Of a DNA stretch of 64,000 nt, positions 1 through 8,754 are shown piece after piece. The stretch covers positions 4,363,501 to 4,427,500 of the forward strand of contig NZ_CP023202.1 of assembly GCF_000220705.2 (NCBI RefSeq). Reading direction: 5' to 3'. The notes beneath the pieces are model-generated. The model ran no database searches. It was not told the origin of the DNA and saw only the letters and a list, made by a program, of their open reading frames with translations. Numbering within the stretch: the stretch's first letter is position 1; every line of letters starts with the position of its first letter. This DNA comes from Streptomyces xinghaiensis S187. Lineage in GTDB: Bacteria > Actinomycetota > Actinomycetes > Streptomycetales > Streptomycetaceae. The position numbers and the translations under genes are program-made.

Positions 1-190
1 CGCGGGCTCTTCGTCGACTAGCTGTTCTGTCCGGCGGGCACGCGCCGGGTGCTCGTCCGCAACCGCGGGACGGAGCGCCGAGGGCCGGAGAGGACGCGGC
101 TTTCCTTATCCGTTTCTCATATGTCCTCACTACAATGCGCCCCTACCGAGACCGCATTCGAGGTGACATCGAGCGACAAGGAGGCCCGCT
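1..190. other. Window edge and promoter region of first gene
   Basis: Bases 1-21 read as a possible C-terminus ending in TAG (frame 1, ...GLFVD), which could be the last codons of a gene outside the window; this cannot be verified. The rest is non-coding. A TACAAT at 131-136 resembles a sigma-HrdB -10 box; no convincing -35 is seen. An AAGGAGG Shine-Dalgarno at 179-185 serves the gene starting at 191. Confidence 0.35.
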
Positions 191-823
191 GTGGGGCGCG
201 AGGCGGCGACGACGCTGGCACGCGTGGCGGTGATGGTGCGTGTGCCCGCGGTGTGGATGGGGTGGACCGGACTGGTGACCGCGGCGCTGGGCGCCGCCGT
301 TCCCGTGAGCCTGCTGGGACGGCGGACCGGGCTGCTCGCGGGGGCCGCGCTGCTGCTGTTCGCGGCGGTGGCCGCGTTCGCCGCGCGGCGCGGACGGTAC
401 CGGGAGCTGGCGGACGGCGCCGCCCGGGCCGGGCGGCGGGACTTCCTGCAGGACCGCGCGGTGACCGCCCGGGTCTGGCGGCGCGGGCACCGCTGGTGGC
501 TGTGGGCGGCGGCCGCCGCGGCCCTCGGGTCCTCCTTCGCGGCGCCGGCGGCGGGCGGGATGCTGCTCGCCGGGGCCGGTGCCGGACTGTGGGCCAAGGC
601 CGTGTGGCTCGGCCGCTGGGAGCGGAAGCACGAGGCGCTGCTGTGGGTCCGTCCGGAGTGGGCCCGGCGCGGCCCTGCGGGCAAGGACACCCGGGGCTAC
701 CGGACGACGGGCATCGCCGCGGGCGACGCCGCGCCGGGCGGCGGGAAGCGGAAGGCGCTCCCGGCCGCGGGGGGCCCGGCGCCGGCGGCCGGCACCCGGA
801 AGCGCACCGCGGCGGCGGTCTGA
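191..823 (+). CDS. Small membrane protein of unknown function
   Basis: 210 residues from a GTG start with a strong AAGGAGG six bases upstream. Hydrophobic stretches at about residues 24-43, 46-66 and 103-138 predict three to four membrane segments. Between them lies a basic amphipathic loop (about 67-100), and the C-terminal 60 residues are basic, Gly/Ala/Pro-rich and probably cytoplasmic. No catalytic motif or known domain is recognised. It is transcribed away from the window edge and ends before a strong hairpin at 907-937, so it is probably monocistronic. Codon-position GC is typical of the neighbours. Function unknown. Confidence 0.7.
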   Translation: MGREAATTLARVAVMVRVPAVWMGWTGLVTAALGAAVPVSLLGRRTGLLAGAALLLFAAVAAFAARRGRYRELADGAARAGRRDFLQDRAVTARVWRRGHRWWLWAAAAAALGSSFAAPAAGGMLLAGAGAGLWAKAVWLGRWERKHEALLWVRPEWARRGPAGKDTRGYRTTGIAAGDAAPGGGKRKALPAAGGPAPAAGTRKRTAAAV

Positions 824-889
824 CGGCGGTCCGCCGTCGGCCGCCTGCGGTGGCCGGGAAACTTGTGGCCGCCGGGAGCGGGGCCCGGG

Positions 890-1147
890 GCACCCCCTTC
901 TCGTATCGCCCGTACGGACGTTCCGTCCGTACGGGCGTTCGCCTGCGCCGCCGTCCGGTGTCACTCCGAACGGGGCCCGCAGCGCCGGCCTGTTGACGGC
1001 CCACAGCGCGACCCCGATCAGCAGCAGCACGCCGGCGCGGATGTGGACGTCGGCGGCCCGGTCGGCCGGCGGGCCGGCCGGCAGCAGCGCGGTGACGGTG
1101 TGTGTGCGTGCCGGGAGAGGGACTACCCGGCCGGCGGCCGTTCGCAT
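890..1147 (-). other. Coding-like stretch after the PLP gene, possible small membrane ORF
   Basis: An ATG at 1145-1147 lies three bases past the TGA of the PLP-enzyme gene on the same strand. The frame begins MRTAAGRVV and contains a hydrophobic run (VLLLIGVALWAV, about residues 41-52). Third positions are mostly G/C for about 75 codons. The frame then runs through the palindrome at 907-937 and stays open antisense to the upstream gene, so no natural end is visible. It may be a translationally coupled small protein, the remnant of a longer gene, or chance. Confidence 0.25.
907..937. terminator. Bidirectional hairpin terminator
   Basis: Perfect 14-bp inverted repeat (CGCCCGTACGGACG, loop TTC) between the converging gene at 191 and the PLP-enzyme gene. 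No T-run follows on either side, which is usual for Streptomyces terminators. Confidence 0.6.
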
Positions 1148-1150
1148 CCG

Positions 1151-2527
1151 TCAGAGCGACCTCAGTGCGCCGGGCCGGTCGCCGCCGCTCTCGGCCACGA
1201 TCTCGTCGAGCGTCTGCGCGGGCCGTACGAGGGCGAAGCGCACGCCCCGGGAGGTGCGGACGAAGCCGTGGACGGCGGGCCGGGGCAGGCTGTTGTACGC
1301 GAAGTGGTTGGAGAAGTAGTACGCGCCGGTGTCGAGCAGCGCGGCCAGATCGCCGCTCTCCAGCCGCGGCAGCGGACGCCCGCGCGCCACCAGGTCGCCT
1401 GCGAAGCAGCACGGGCCCGCGATGTCCTGTTCGACCACCGGCCCGGTCTTCGGCCGCCCCTCCGCGTCGAACGCCGCCACCCGGAGGGGCCAGGAGTCCG
1501 GGGCGAAGACCGTGCGGGTGGCGAGCTGGGCGCCCGCGTGGGTGACGGCGATCGGCCGGCTCCCCGCCGTCTTGGCGTACTCCACCCGGGCCAGGACGGT
1601 GCCGTGCCTGGCGAGCAGGGACCGGCCGAACTCGGTCACCAGCCCGTACCGCCCGTCGAACAAGCCGGGTACGGCGTGCCGCAGCGTCCTCGCGTACTCC
1701 CGGTGCGTCGGGTGCTCGCGGTCCGAGGCGAAGTTGACGGAGAGGCCGCCGCCGATGTCCAGGGTGGTGATCCGCCGCTGCCCGGCGGCGTCGTTGATCT
1801 CCTCCGCCAGCTCGTAGGTCTCCCGCACGCCCCGGGCCATCAGCTCCGGCGGGATGCCCTGGGAACCGACGTGGGCGTGCAGCCGGGTGAGCCACGGCCG
1901 GTCGAGGAACGCGCGGACGAGCCAGGCACGCGCCCCCTCGTCGCGGAGCGGAACCCCGAACTTGGAGGTCTCCGTGGCGGTGGACAGCGCCTCGATGGTT
2001 CCGCCGCCGACCTGCGGGTTCACCCGCAGCCCGAGCGGTGAGGCGACCGGGGCCGCGTGGACGAGGTCGTCGATGCGGGCCAGTTCCTCCGCGTTGTCGG
2101 CGTTGACGGCGATCCCGAGCGCCAGGGCCTCGCGCAGCTCCGTGACCGACTTGGCGGGCGAGTCCAGGACGATCCGGGAGGGCGGCACACCGGCGGCGCG
2201 GGCCAGCGCCAGCTCACCGGGGCTCGCCACCTCGCAGCCCAGGCCCTCGTCGGCGAGCAGCGCCAGCACGGGCACCAGGGAGGCGGCCTTGACCGCGAAG
2301 GCGTGCAGCACGGGGGTGCCCGGCGCGGTGACCTCCTCGAAGGCGGCGCGCAGCCCGGCGGCGGAGGCCCGGATGCCGGCCACGTCCAGCAGCCCGATGA
2401 CGGGGTCGGCGGGCCCGACGAGCCCCTGCCGCACGGCGGCGCGCACGGCCTGCTCCCGGCGCGCGGCGGTCTCCGCGGGGTCGTGCGGCTCCCCGCCCGC
2501 CGCCCCGGTGGTGTCGCTGGAGGTCAT
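1151..2527 (-). CDS. PLP-dependent decarboxylase-like enzyme (fold type III, Y4yA-like)
   Basis: 458 residues with the alanine-racemase/Orn-DAP-Arg decarboxylase group 2 architecture: a PLP-binding TIM barrel followed by a C-terminal beta domain. The PLP lysine is probably K80 in HAFAVKAAS. Later come a HVGSQG motif, the phosphate-binding glycine-rich LDIGGGLSVNF, and GPCCFAGDL supplying the cysteine seen near the active site of this superfamily. The family resembles diaminopimelate decarboxylase but best fits the Y4yA-type subgroup found in secondary metabolism, so the true substrate is unknown. Start is ATG at 2525-2527. Divergent from hutU across about 250 bp; nothing ties it to histidine breakdown. 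Confidence 0.8.
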   Translation of the reverse strand: MTSSDTTGAAGGEPHDPAETAARREQAVRAAVRQGLVGPADPVIGLLDVAGIRASAAGLRAAFEEVTAPGTPVLHAFAVKAASLVPVLALLADEGLGCEVASPGELALARAAGVPPSRIVLDSPAKSVTELREALALGIAVNADNAEELARIDDLVHAAPVASPLGLRVNPQVGGGTIEALSTATETSKFGVPLRDEGARAWLVRAFLDRPWLTRLHAHVGSQGIPPELMARGVRETYELAEEINDAAGQRRITTLDIGGGLSVNFASDREHPTHREYARTLRHAVPGLFDGRYGLVTEFGRSLLARHGTVLARVEYAKTAGSRPIAVTHAGAQLATRTVFAPDSWPLRVAAFDAEGRPKTGPVVEQDIAGPCCFAGDLVARGRPLPRLESGDLAALLDTGAYYFSNHFAYNSLPRPAVHGFVRTSRGVRFALVRPAQTLDEIVAESGGDRPGALRSL

Positions 2528-2695
2528 GGCACCACTCCACCACTCGCGACGCCTCCGTGCCCAGGACCGGCCCGGGCCCCGGTGGCGGGACGCGCCGGGG
2601 CGTGCGCGGGAGCGCGCGTCCGGCCACCGGCCTGTGCCTGCTCCGTCCGTGGCCGGCGGTCACCCGCCGGCACGGTCGCCGGCCGCACGCCGCTG

Positions 2696-2734
2696 TTGAC
2701 TACTTATATTCATGCAGTGAGTATGTGAATGAAT
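2696..2734 (+). promoter_or_regulatory. Candidate hutU promoter with overlapping dyad operator
   Basis: The only AT-rich island in the PLP-gene/hutU intergenic region. TTGACT at 2696-2701 and GAGTAT at 2719-2724 are 17 bp apart. Overlapping the -10 is the imperfect dyad ATTCAT...ATGAAT at 2708-2713 and 2729-2734, with further symmetric CA/TG positions inside. The position is typical of a repressor site. Confidence 0.4.
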
Positions 2735-2774
2735 CAATCCAGTCGGGGCGGAAGCCCAGCAGGGAGGCAGGCCC

Positions 2775-4457
2775 ATGGCGGGACCGCGACCCGTGCGCGC
2801 ACCGCGCGGTACGGAGCTGAGCGCCCGGGGATGGCCGCAGGAGGCCGCCCTGCGGATGCTGCAGAACAACCTCGACCCGGAGGTCGCCGAGCATCCGGAC
2901 CGGCTCGTGGTCTACGGCGGCACGGGCAAGGCGGCCCGCGACTGGGGTTCGTTCGACGCCATGATCCGCACGCTGCGCACCCTGGAACGGGACGAGACGA
3001 TGCTCGTCCAGTCCGGCCGCCCCGTCGGGGTGATGCGCACCCACGAGTGGGCCCCGCGCGTGCTGATCGCCAACAGCAACCTCGTCGGCGACTGGGCCAC
3101 CTGGGAGGAGTTCCGCCGCCTGGAGGCGCTCGGCCTCACCATGTACGGCCAGATGACGGCCGGTTCCTGGATCTACATCGGCACCCAGGGCATCCTCCAG
3201 GGCACCTACGAGACCTTCGCCGCCGTCGCCGCGAAGCTGGCCGCCCGGGGCCGGGGCGACGGCAGTCTCGCCGGCACCATCACCCTGACCGCCGGCCTCG
3301 GCGGGATGGGCGGTGCCCAGCCCCTCGCCGTCACCATGAACGGCGGTGTCGCGATCTGCGTCGACTGCGACCCCCGCGCCATCGAACGCCGGATCGAGCA
3401 CCGCTATCTCGACGTCCGGGCCGACAGCCTCGAACACGCGCTCCGGCTCGCCGTCGACGCCCGCGACCGGCGCGAACCGCTCTCCATCGGCCTGCTCGGC
3501 AACGCCGCCGAGGTGCTGCCGCGGATGCTCGCCGAGAGCGCGCCCGTCGACATCGTCACCGACCAGACCAGCGCCCACGACCCGCTCAGCTACCTCCCGC
3601 TCGGAGTCGACTTCGACGGCATGGCCGCGTACGCCGCCGAGAAGCCGGCCGACTTCGCCCACCGCGCCCGCGAGTCCATGGCCCGGCACGTCGAGGCCAT
3701 GGTCGGTTTCCAGGACGCGGGCGCCGAGGTGTTCGACTACGGCAACTCCATCCGCGGCGAGGCCCAACTCGCCGGATACGGAAGGGCGTTCGACTTCCCC
3801 GGCTTCGTCCCCGCGTACATCCGCCCGCTCTTCGCCGAGGGGAAGGGGCCCTTCCGCTGGGCCGCCCTCTCCGGCGACCCCCGCGACATCGCGGCCACCG
3901 ACCGCGCCGTCCTCGACCTCTTCCCCGAGAACGAGTCCCTGGCCCGCTGGATCCGCCTCGCCGGAGAGCGCGTGCGCTTCCAGGGCCTGCCCGCCCGGAT
4001 CTGCTGGCTCGGCTACGGCGAGCGCGACAAGGCGGGGGAGCGCTTCAATGACATGGTGGCCTCCGGCGAACTGGCGGCCCCGCTCGTCATCGGCCGCGAC
4101 CACCTCGACTGCGGCTCGGTCGCCTCCCCGTACCGCGAGACCGAGGCCATGCGCGACGGCTCGGACGCCATCGCCGACTGGCCGCTGCTCAACGCCATGG
4201 TGAACGTCGCCTCCGGCGCCTCGTGGGTCTCCGTCCACCACGGTGGCGGCGTCGGCATGGGCCGCTCCCTCCACGCCGGGCAGGTCACCGTCGCCGACGG
4301 CACCCCGCTCGCCGGGGAGAAGATCCGCCGGGTGCTCACCAACGACCCCGGCACGGGCGTCATCCGCCACGTCGACGCGGGGTACGAGCGCGCGGAGGAG
4401 GTCGCCGCGGAGCGCGGCGTCCGCATTCCGATGCGGGAGGGTGGGGAGCAGCGATGA
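2775..4457 (+). CDS. hutU: Urocanate hydratase
   Basis: Adds water to urocanate to give 4-imidazolone-5-propionate, step two of histidine degradation, in the cytoplasm with tightly bound NAD+. 560 residues, the usual family length. Family blocks are present in order: YGGTGKAARDWGSFDAMI near residue 48, the NAD-binding GGMGGAQPLA, TDQTSAHDPL, ICWLGYGERDKAG, IGRDHLDCGSVASPYRET with the conserved cysteine, and WVSVHHGGGVGMG. The ATG at 2775 follows an AGGGAGG. It is first gene of the hut operon, and its TGA overlaps the ATG of the next gene (ATGA at 4454-4457), implying translational coupling. Confidence 0.95.
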   Translation: MAGPRPVRAPRGTELSARGWPQEAALRMLQNNLDPEVAEHPDRLVVYGGTGKAARDWGSFDAMIRTLRTLERDETMLVQSGRPVGVMRTHEWAPRVLIANSNLVGDWATWEEFRRLEALGLTMYGQMTAGSWIYIGTQGILQGTYETFAAVAAKLAARGRGDGSLAGTITLTAGLGGMGGAQPLAVTMNGGVAICVDCDPRAIERRIEHRYLDVRADSLEHALRLAVDARDRREPLSIGLLGNAAEVLPRMLAESAPVDIVTDQTSAHDPLSYLPLGVDFDGMAAYAAEKPADFAHRARESMARHVEAMVGFQDAGAEVFDYGNSIRGEAQLAGYGRAFDFPGFVPAYIRPLFAEGKGPFRWAALSGDPRDIAATDRAVLDLFPENESLARWIRLAGERVRFQGLPARICWLGYGERDKAGERFNDMVASGELAAPLVIGRDHLDCGSVASPYRETEAMRDGSDAIADWPLLNAMVNVASGASWVSVHHGGGVGMGRSLHAGQVTVADGTPLAGEKIRRVLTNDPGTGVIRHVDAGYERAEEVAAERGVRIPMREGGEQR

Positions 4458-5710
4458 CCGCCGCCACCGGCACCGCCCGCTGGACCCGCGGCGCGTCCTT
4501 CCGGGAGATGTGGCGGGACCTCGCGCCCGTCGGCCGCCACTCCGGCACCGGCGGCTACCGCCGTTACGCCTGGACGGACGCCGACGCCGACTGCCGCGCC
4601 TGGTTCGCCGGCCAGGCACGCGCCCGGGGGCTCGTCTGCGAGACCGACCGCAACGGCAACCAGTGGGCCTGGCTCGGCACCGCCCCGCCCGCCGGCACGG
4701 AGCCGGGGAGCGCCGTGGTCACCGGCTCCCACCTGGACTCCGTACCGGACGGCGGGGCGTTCGACGGGCCGCTCGGCATCGTCTCCGCCTTCGCCGCCCT
4801 GGACGAACTCCTCGCCCGCGGCGCCCGCCCCGCCAGGCCGCTCGCGGTCGCCAACTTCGCCGACGAGGAGGGCGCCCGCTTCGGCCTGGCCTGCGCCGGC
4901 TCCCGCCTCGCCACCGGCGGGCTCACCCCCTCGGCGGCCCGCGAACTCCGCGACGCCGACGGCACCACCCTGGCCCGGGCCATGGAACGGGCCGGCCACG
5001 ATCCGGAGGGCATCGGCCCGGACCCCGAACGCCTGTCCCGTATCGGCGCGTTCGTGGAACTCCACATCGAACAGGGCCGCACCCTGGCCCGTACCGGCGA
5101 CGCCGTGGGCGTGGCCTCCGCCATCTGGCCGCACGGCCGCTGGCGCTTCGACTTCCGCGGCGAGGCCAACCACGCGGGCACCACGCTCCTCGCCGACCGG
5201 CGCGACCCGATGCTCACCTTCGCGCACACGGTCCTCGCCGCCCGCGAACAGGCCGCGCGCGCCGGGGCGCTGGCCACCTTCGGCAAGACCGCCGTCGAAC
5301 CGAACGGCGTCAACGCCATCGCCTCCCTGGTGCGCGGCTGGCTCGACTCCCGCGCCGCCGACGAGGAGACCCTCGCCGCCGTCGTCACCGCGATCGAACG
5401 CGCGGCCGCGGAGCGCGGGGAGCGGGACGGCGTGACGGTCGGCGTCACCCGCGAATCGTTCACGCCAGTCGTCGAGTTCGGACACGCGCTGCGCGACCGG
5501 ATCACGGCCCTCCTCGGCGGCGCCCGCGTACTGCCCACCGGCGCGGGACACGACGCCGGCATCCTGTCCGCCGAGGTCCCGGCCGCCATGCTGTTCGTAC
5601 GGAACCCCTCCGGCGTCTCCCACTCGCCGGCCGAGACGGCGGACGAGGACGACTGCCTCGCCGGAGTCACCGCGCTCGCCGACGTACTGGAAGGACTGGC
5701 GTGCCCCTGA
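4454..5710 (+). CDS. M20-family amidohydrolase in the hut operon (allantoate/N-carbamoyl amino acid hydrolase type)
   Basis: 418 residues, a zinc-dependent amidase of the ArgE/DapE/AllC superfamily. Metal-binding signatures are visible: GSHLDSVPDGGAFDG (His and bridging Asp), NFADEEGARF (Glu pair), ELHIEQG, the dimer-domain GEANHAGTT and the C-terminal HSPAE histidine. Homologues are usually annotated allantoate amidohydrolase. Its place between hutU and hutF, with no hutG in view, suggests that it removes the formyl group from N-formylglutamate made by HutF; that substrate is inference. ATG chosen at 4454 because it overlaps the hutU stop; its own TGA overlaps the GTG of hutF by 10 bp. Confidence 0.85.
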   Translation: MTAATGTARWTRGASFREMWRDLAPVGRHSGTGGYRRYAWTDADADCRAWFAGQARARGLVCETDRNGNQWAWLGTAPPAGTEPGSAVVTGSHLDSVPDGGAFDGPLGIVSAFAALDELLARGARPARPLAVANFADEEGARFGLACAGSRLATGGLTPSAARELRDADGTTLARAMERAGHDPEGIGPDPERLSRIGAFVELHIEQGRTLARTGDAVGVASAIWPHGRWRFDFRGEANHAGTTLLADRRDPMLTFAHTVLAAREQAARAGALATFGKTAVEPNGVNAIASLVRGWLDSRAADEETLAAVVTAIERAAAERGERDGVTVGVTRESFTPVVEFGHALRDRITALLGGARVLPTGAGHDAGILSAEVPAAMLFVRNPSGVSHSPAETADEDDCLAGVTALADVLEGLACP

Positions 5711-7167
5711 CCTACTGGGCGGAGTACGCCTGGCTCGACGGCACCGTGGCGGCGGGCGTCACCATCACGGCCGGCGCGGACGGCCGCATCGCCGGGGTCG
5801 GCACCACCGGAACCGGGACCACCGGAAGCAGCGGAACCGGCACCACCGGAATCACCGGCACTCCGCAGCCGCCGCCCGGCGCCGTCGTCCTGCGCGGGCT
5901 GACCCTCCCCGGCCTGGCCAACGCCCACTCGCACGCCTTCCACCGGGCCCTGCGCGGCCGCGCCCAGACCGGACACGGCACCGGGGGCGGCTCCGGGGAC
6001 GGCGGGGCGCCGCGCTCCTTCTGGGCCTGGCGCGACGTCATGTACCGGGCCGCCGCCCGCCTCACGCCGGACGGCTACCACGCCCTCGCCCGCGCCGTGT
6101 ACGCCGAGATGGCCCTGGCCGGCATCACCTGCGCCGGGGAGTTCCACTACCTCCACCACGCCCCCGGCGGCACCCGCTACGCCGAGCCCAACGTCATGGG
6201 CGAGGCCCTGATCGCCGCCGCGGCCGAGGCGGGCATCCGCCTCACCCTCCTCGACACCGCCTATCTGGCCGCGGGCTTCCCCGAGGGCACCGGCGGCGCC
6301 GGCCGCACCGGGAGGCCTCTCGAAGGGCCCCAGCTGCGCTTCGGCGACGGCACGGCCGAGGCGTGGGTGGAGCGCGCCGCGGCTCTGAAGCCCGCGGGCC
6401 ACGCGCGGATCGGCGCCGCGGTGCACTCCGTACGCGCCGTCCCGGCGGCGGGGCTGCCCGTGGTGGCCGCCTGGGCCCGGGAGCGCGGGGCGCCGCTCCA
6501 CGTCCATCTCTCCGAACAGACGGCCGAGAACGACGCCTGCCGCCGCGCCCACGGCCGCACCCCCGCCCGGCTCCTCGCCGACCACGGTGTCCTCGGCCCG
6601 GACACCACCGCCGTCCACGCCACCCACCTCACCGCCGGCGACATCGGCCTGCTCGGCGGCAGTCGCACAGGTGTGTGCATGTGCCCCACCACGGAACGCG
6701 ATCTGGCCGACGGCACCGGCCCGGCGGTACGGCTGCGGGACGCGGGCAGCCGGCTCTCCCTCGGCAGCGACAGTCACGCGGTCATCGACCTGCTGGAAGA
6801 GGCCCGGGCGATGGAGCTCGACGAACGCCTCGCCTCCCGCACCCGCGGCCACTGGACGGCCGCGCAACTGCTGCGCGCCGCCGGCGCCGACGGCCACGCC
6901 GCACTCGGCTGGCCCGAGGCGGGCCGCATCGCGCCGGGAGCGCTCGCCGATCTCACCACCGTCGCCCTGGACACCGTCCGCACGGCCGGCCCGCCGCCGC
7001 GGCTGGCCGCGGAGGCGGCGGTCTTCGCCGCGACGGCCGCGGACGTCCGGCACACCGTGGTCGGCGGCCGCGAGATCGTCCGGGACGGCGCCCATCTGCT
7101 CGTGGACGACGTACCGCGGGCCCTGGCGGAGTCCGTCGCCGCGCTGCTGGACGCGGACGGCGGGTGA
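5701..7167 (+). CDS. hutF: Formimidoylglutamate deiminase
   Basis: Converts N-formimino-L-glutamate to N-formyl-L-glutamate and ammonia. 488 residues of the amidohydrolase superfamily: metal site LANAHSHAFHRALRG near residue 75, then HVHLSEQTAEN, and LGSDSHAVIDLLEEARAME near the C-terminus giving the catalytic Asp region. The GTG at 5701 is preferred because the conserved N-terminus (TYWAEYAWLDG) begins three residues later; it overlaps the upstream stop. Odd feature: residues about 30-60 carry a Gly/Thr low-complexity run (repeats of GTTG) encoded by short imperfect DNA repeats at 5797-5865, inserted before the first conserved strand and longer than expected for the family. Confidence 0.9.
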   Translation: MPLTYWAEYAWLDGTVAAGVTITAGADGRIAGVGTTGTGTTGSSGTGTTGITGTPQPPPGAVVLRGLTLPGLANAHSHAFHRALRGRAQTGHGTGGGSGDGGAPRSFWAWRDVMYRAAARLTPDGYHALARAVYAEMALAGITCAGEFHYLHHAPGGTRYAEPNVMGEALIAAAAEAGIRLTLLDTAYLAAGFPEGTGGAGRTGRPLEGPQLRFGDGTAEAWVERAAALKPAGHARIGAAVHSVRAVPAAGLPVVAAWARERGAPLHVHLSEQTAENDACRRAHGRTPARLLADHGVLGPDTTAVHATHLTAGDIGLLGGSRTGVCMCPTTERDLADGTGPAVRLRDAGSRLSLGSDSHAVIDLLEEARAMELDERLASRTRGHWTAAQLLRAAGADGHAALGWPEAGRIAPGALADLTTVALDTVRTAGPPPRLAAEAAVFAATAADVRHTVVGGREIVRDGAHLLVDDVPRALAESVAALLDADGG

Positions 7168-7285
7168 CGGCCGGTCCGGCGAGCGGCGGCGCCGGGCCGC
7201 CCGGCCGCGTCGGCCACCGGCGCCACCCGGCGGTTTCTCCGCATGACGCGGCATCAGCCCCGGACGCACGGACAGAGGAGAGAGC

Positions 7286-8626
7286 ATGAGCGGGACGGAG
7301 ACCGGAAGCGGAACCGCCGGACCGGGCGGATCGCCGGGACGGCGACGGCCGCTGGGCGCCGGGGCGGGGGCCGCGGGCCCGGGCGGCCCGGCGCCGTCCG
7401 CCGCCCGGAACGGCCCGGCCCCGGCCCCGGCGGCCGGCGCCAGTGCCAGTGCCAGTGCCACGAGTACCGCCGTCACCGGTATCGCCGTGCTCGTCACCAA
7501 CGACCCCGCCCTCGGCGAGGGCCCGCTCGGACTGCTCCGGGACGCCGCCGTCGTCCTCGACGGCGAACGCGTCGCCTGGGCCGGGCCGTCCCGCCGGGCA
7601 CCGGCCGCGGACACCCGCGTGGACGCCGCGGGCCGCGCCGCCGTCCCCGGCTTCGTGGACTCCCACTCCCATCTGGTGTTCGACGGAGACCGCACCGAGG
7701 AGTTCAACGCCCGCATGTCCGGCCGCCCCTACGCCGCCGGAGGCATCCGCACCACCGTCGCCGCCACCCGCGCCGCGACCGACGAACGCCTGCACGCCAA
7801 CGTCGCCCGCTACGTCGCCGAAGCCCTCCGCCAGGGCACCACCGTCATCGAGACCAAGTCCGGCTACGGGCTGACCGCCGGTCAGGAGGCCCGCGCCCTG
7901 CGGATCGCCGCCGCCCACACCGACGAGGTCACCTTCCTCGGCGCGCACATCGTGCCCCCGGAGTACGCGGACGACCCCGCCGGTTACGTCGGCCTCGTCA
8001 CCGGGCCGATGCTCGACGCCTGCGCGCCGCACGCCCGCTGGATCGACGTCTTCTGCGAACGGGGCGCCTTCGACGGCGACCAGGCCCGTGCGGTCCTCAC
8101 CGCCGGCGCCGCCCGCGGCCTCGTCCCGCGCGTTCACGCCAACCAGCTCTCGTACGGCCCCGGGGTGCGCCTCGCCGTCGAACTGGGGGCCGCCTCCGCC
8201 GACCACTGCACCCACCTCACCGACGAGGACGTCGACGCCCTCGCACAGGGGGAGACGGTGGCGACCCTGCTGCCCGGCGCGGAGTTCTCCACCCGCGCCG
8301 CCTGGCCGGACGCGCGCCGGCTGCTGGACGCGGGCGTCACCGTCGCGCTCTCCACGGACTGCAACCCCGGTTCCTCCTTCACCAGTTCGATGCCGTTCTG
8401 CATCGCCCTGGCCGTACGGGACATGGGGATGACCCCGGACGAGGCGCTGTGGGCGGCGACGGCCGGCGGCGCCGCGGCACTGCGCCGCACCGACACCGGC
8501 CGGATCACCCCGGGCGCGCGGGGCGACCTGGTGCTGCTGGACGCGCCGTCGCCGGTGCACCTGGCCTACCGGCCGGGTGTTCCGCTGGTCTCCGCGGTCT
8601 GGCGGCGCGGGGAGCGCGTCCACTGA
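7286..8626 (+). CDS. hutI: Imidazolonepropionase
   Basis: Hydrolyses 4-imidazolone-5-propionate to N-formimino-L-glutamate, the step between HutU and HutF. 446 residues, about 40-50 longer than typical. Metal and substrate motifs: GFVDSHSHLVFDGDRTEEF, KSGYGLT, TFLGAHIVPPEY, RVHANQLSYG, SADHCTHL and STDCNPGSSFTSSMPF. The ATG at 7286 has a strong GAGGAGAG. The first ~60 residues are Gly/Ala/Ser/Pro low complexity (ending in SASASATST) before the usual start region VTGIAVLVTNDP, so either the protein has an expanded disordered tail or the functional start lies further in. Separated from hutF by 118 bp, last gene of the operon. Confidence 0.92.
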   Translation: MSGTETGSGTAGPGGSPGRRRPLGAGAGAAGPGGPAPSAARNGPAPAPAAGASASASATSTAVTGIAVLVTNDPALGEGPLGLLRDAAVVLDGERVAWAGPSRRAPAADTRVDAAGRAAVPGFVDSHSHLVFDGDRTEEFNARMSGRPYAAGGIRTTVAATRAATDERLHANVARYVAEALRQGTTVIETKSGYGLTAGQEARALRIAAAHTDEVTFLGAHIVPPEYADDPAGYVGLVTGPMLDACAPHARWIDVFCERGAFDGDQARAVLTAGAARGLVPRVHANQLSYGPGVRLAVELGAASADHCTHLTDEDVDALAQGETVATLLPGAEFSTRAAWPDARRLLDAGVTVALSTDCNPGSSFTSSMPFCIALAVRDMGMTPDEALWAATAGGAAALRRTDTGRITPGARGDLVLLDAPSPVHLAYRPGVPLVSAVWRRGERVH

Positions 8627-8678
8627 TCCGTGACCGCCGACCCGGGCCGTACCGTCCGGGCGGTGCCCCGGGCATGCC

Positions 8679-8711
8679 GAAGGGCCCGGCCCCGGACGGG
8701 GCGAGCCCTTC
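8679..8711. terminator. Bidirectional terminator between hutI and sigI
   Basis: Two-tier hairpin: GAAGGGC/GCCCTTC outer arms and GCCCC/GGGGC inner arms around GGAC. It lies between two convergent genes. Confidence 0.65.
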
Positions 8712-8754
8712 ACGATGAGGACCGCGCGGCCGGAGTGCCCCGCGCGCGGCCGGA

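Noticed and set aside
117..1895. Long minus-strand frame of ~590 codons
   Set aside because: Runs antisense through one gene and out of frame through the PLP gene; Arg/Pro-rich composition is the GC-bias shadow.
2700..4619. 639-codon minus-strand frame across hutU
   Set aside because: Antisense to a well-recognised enzyme and without domain similarity.
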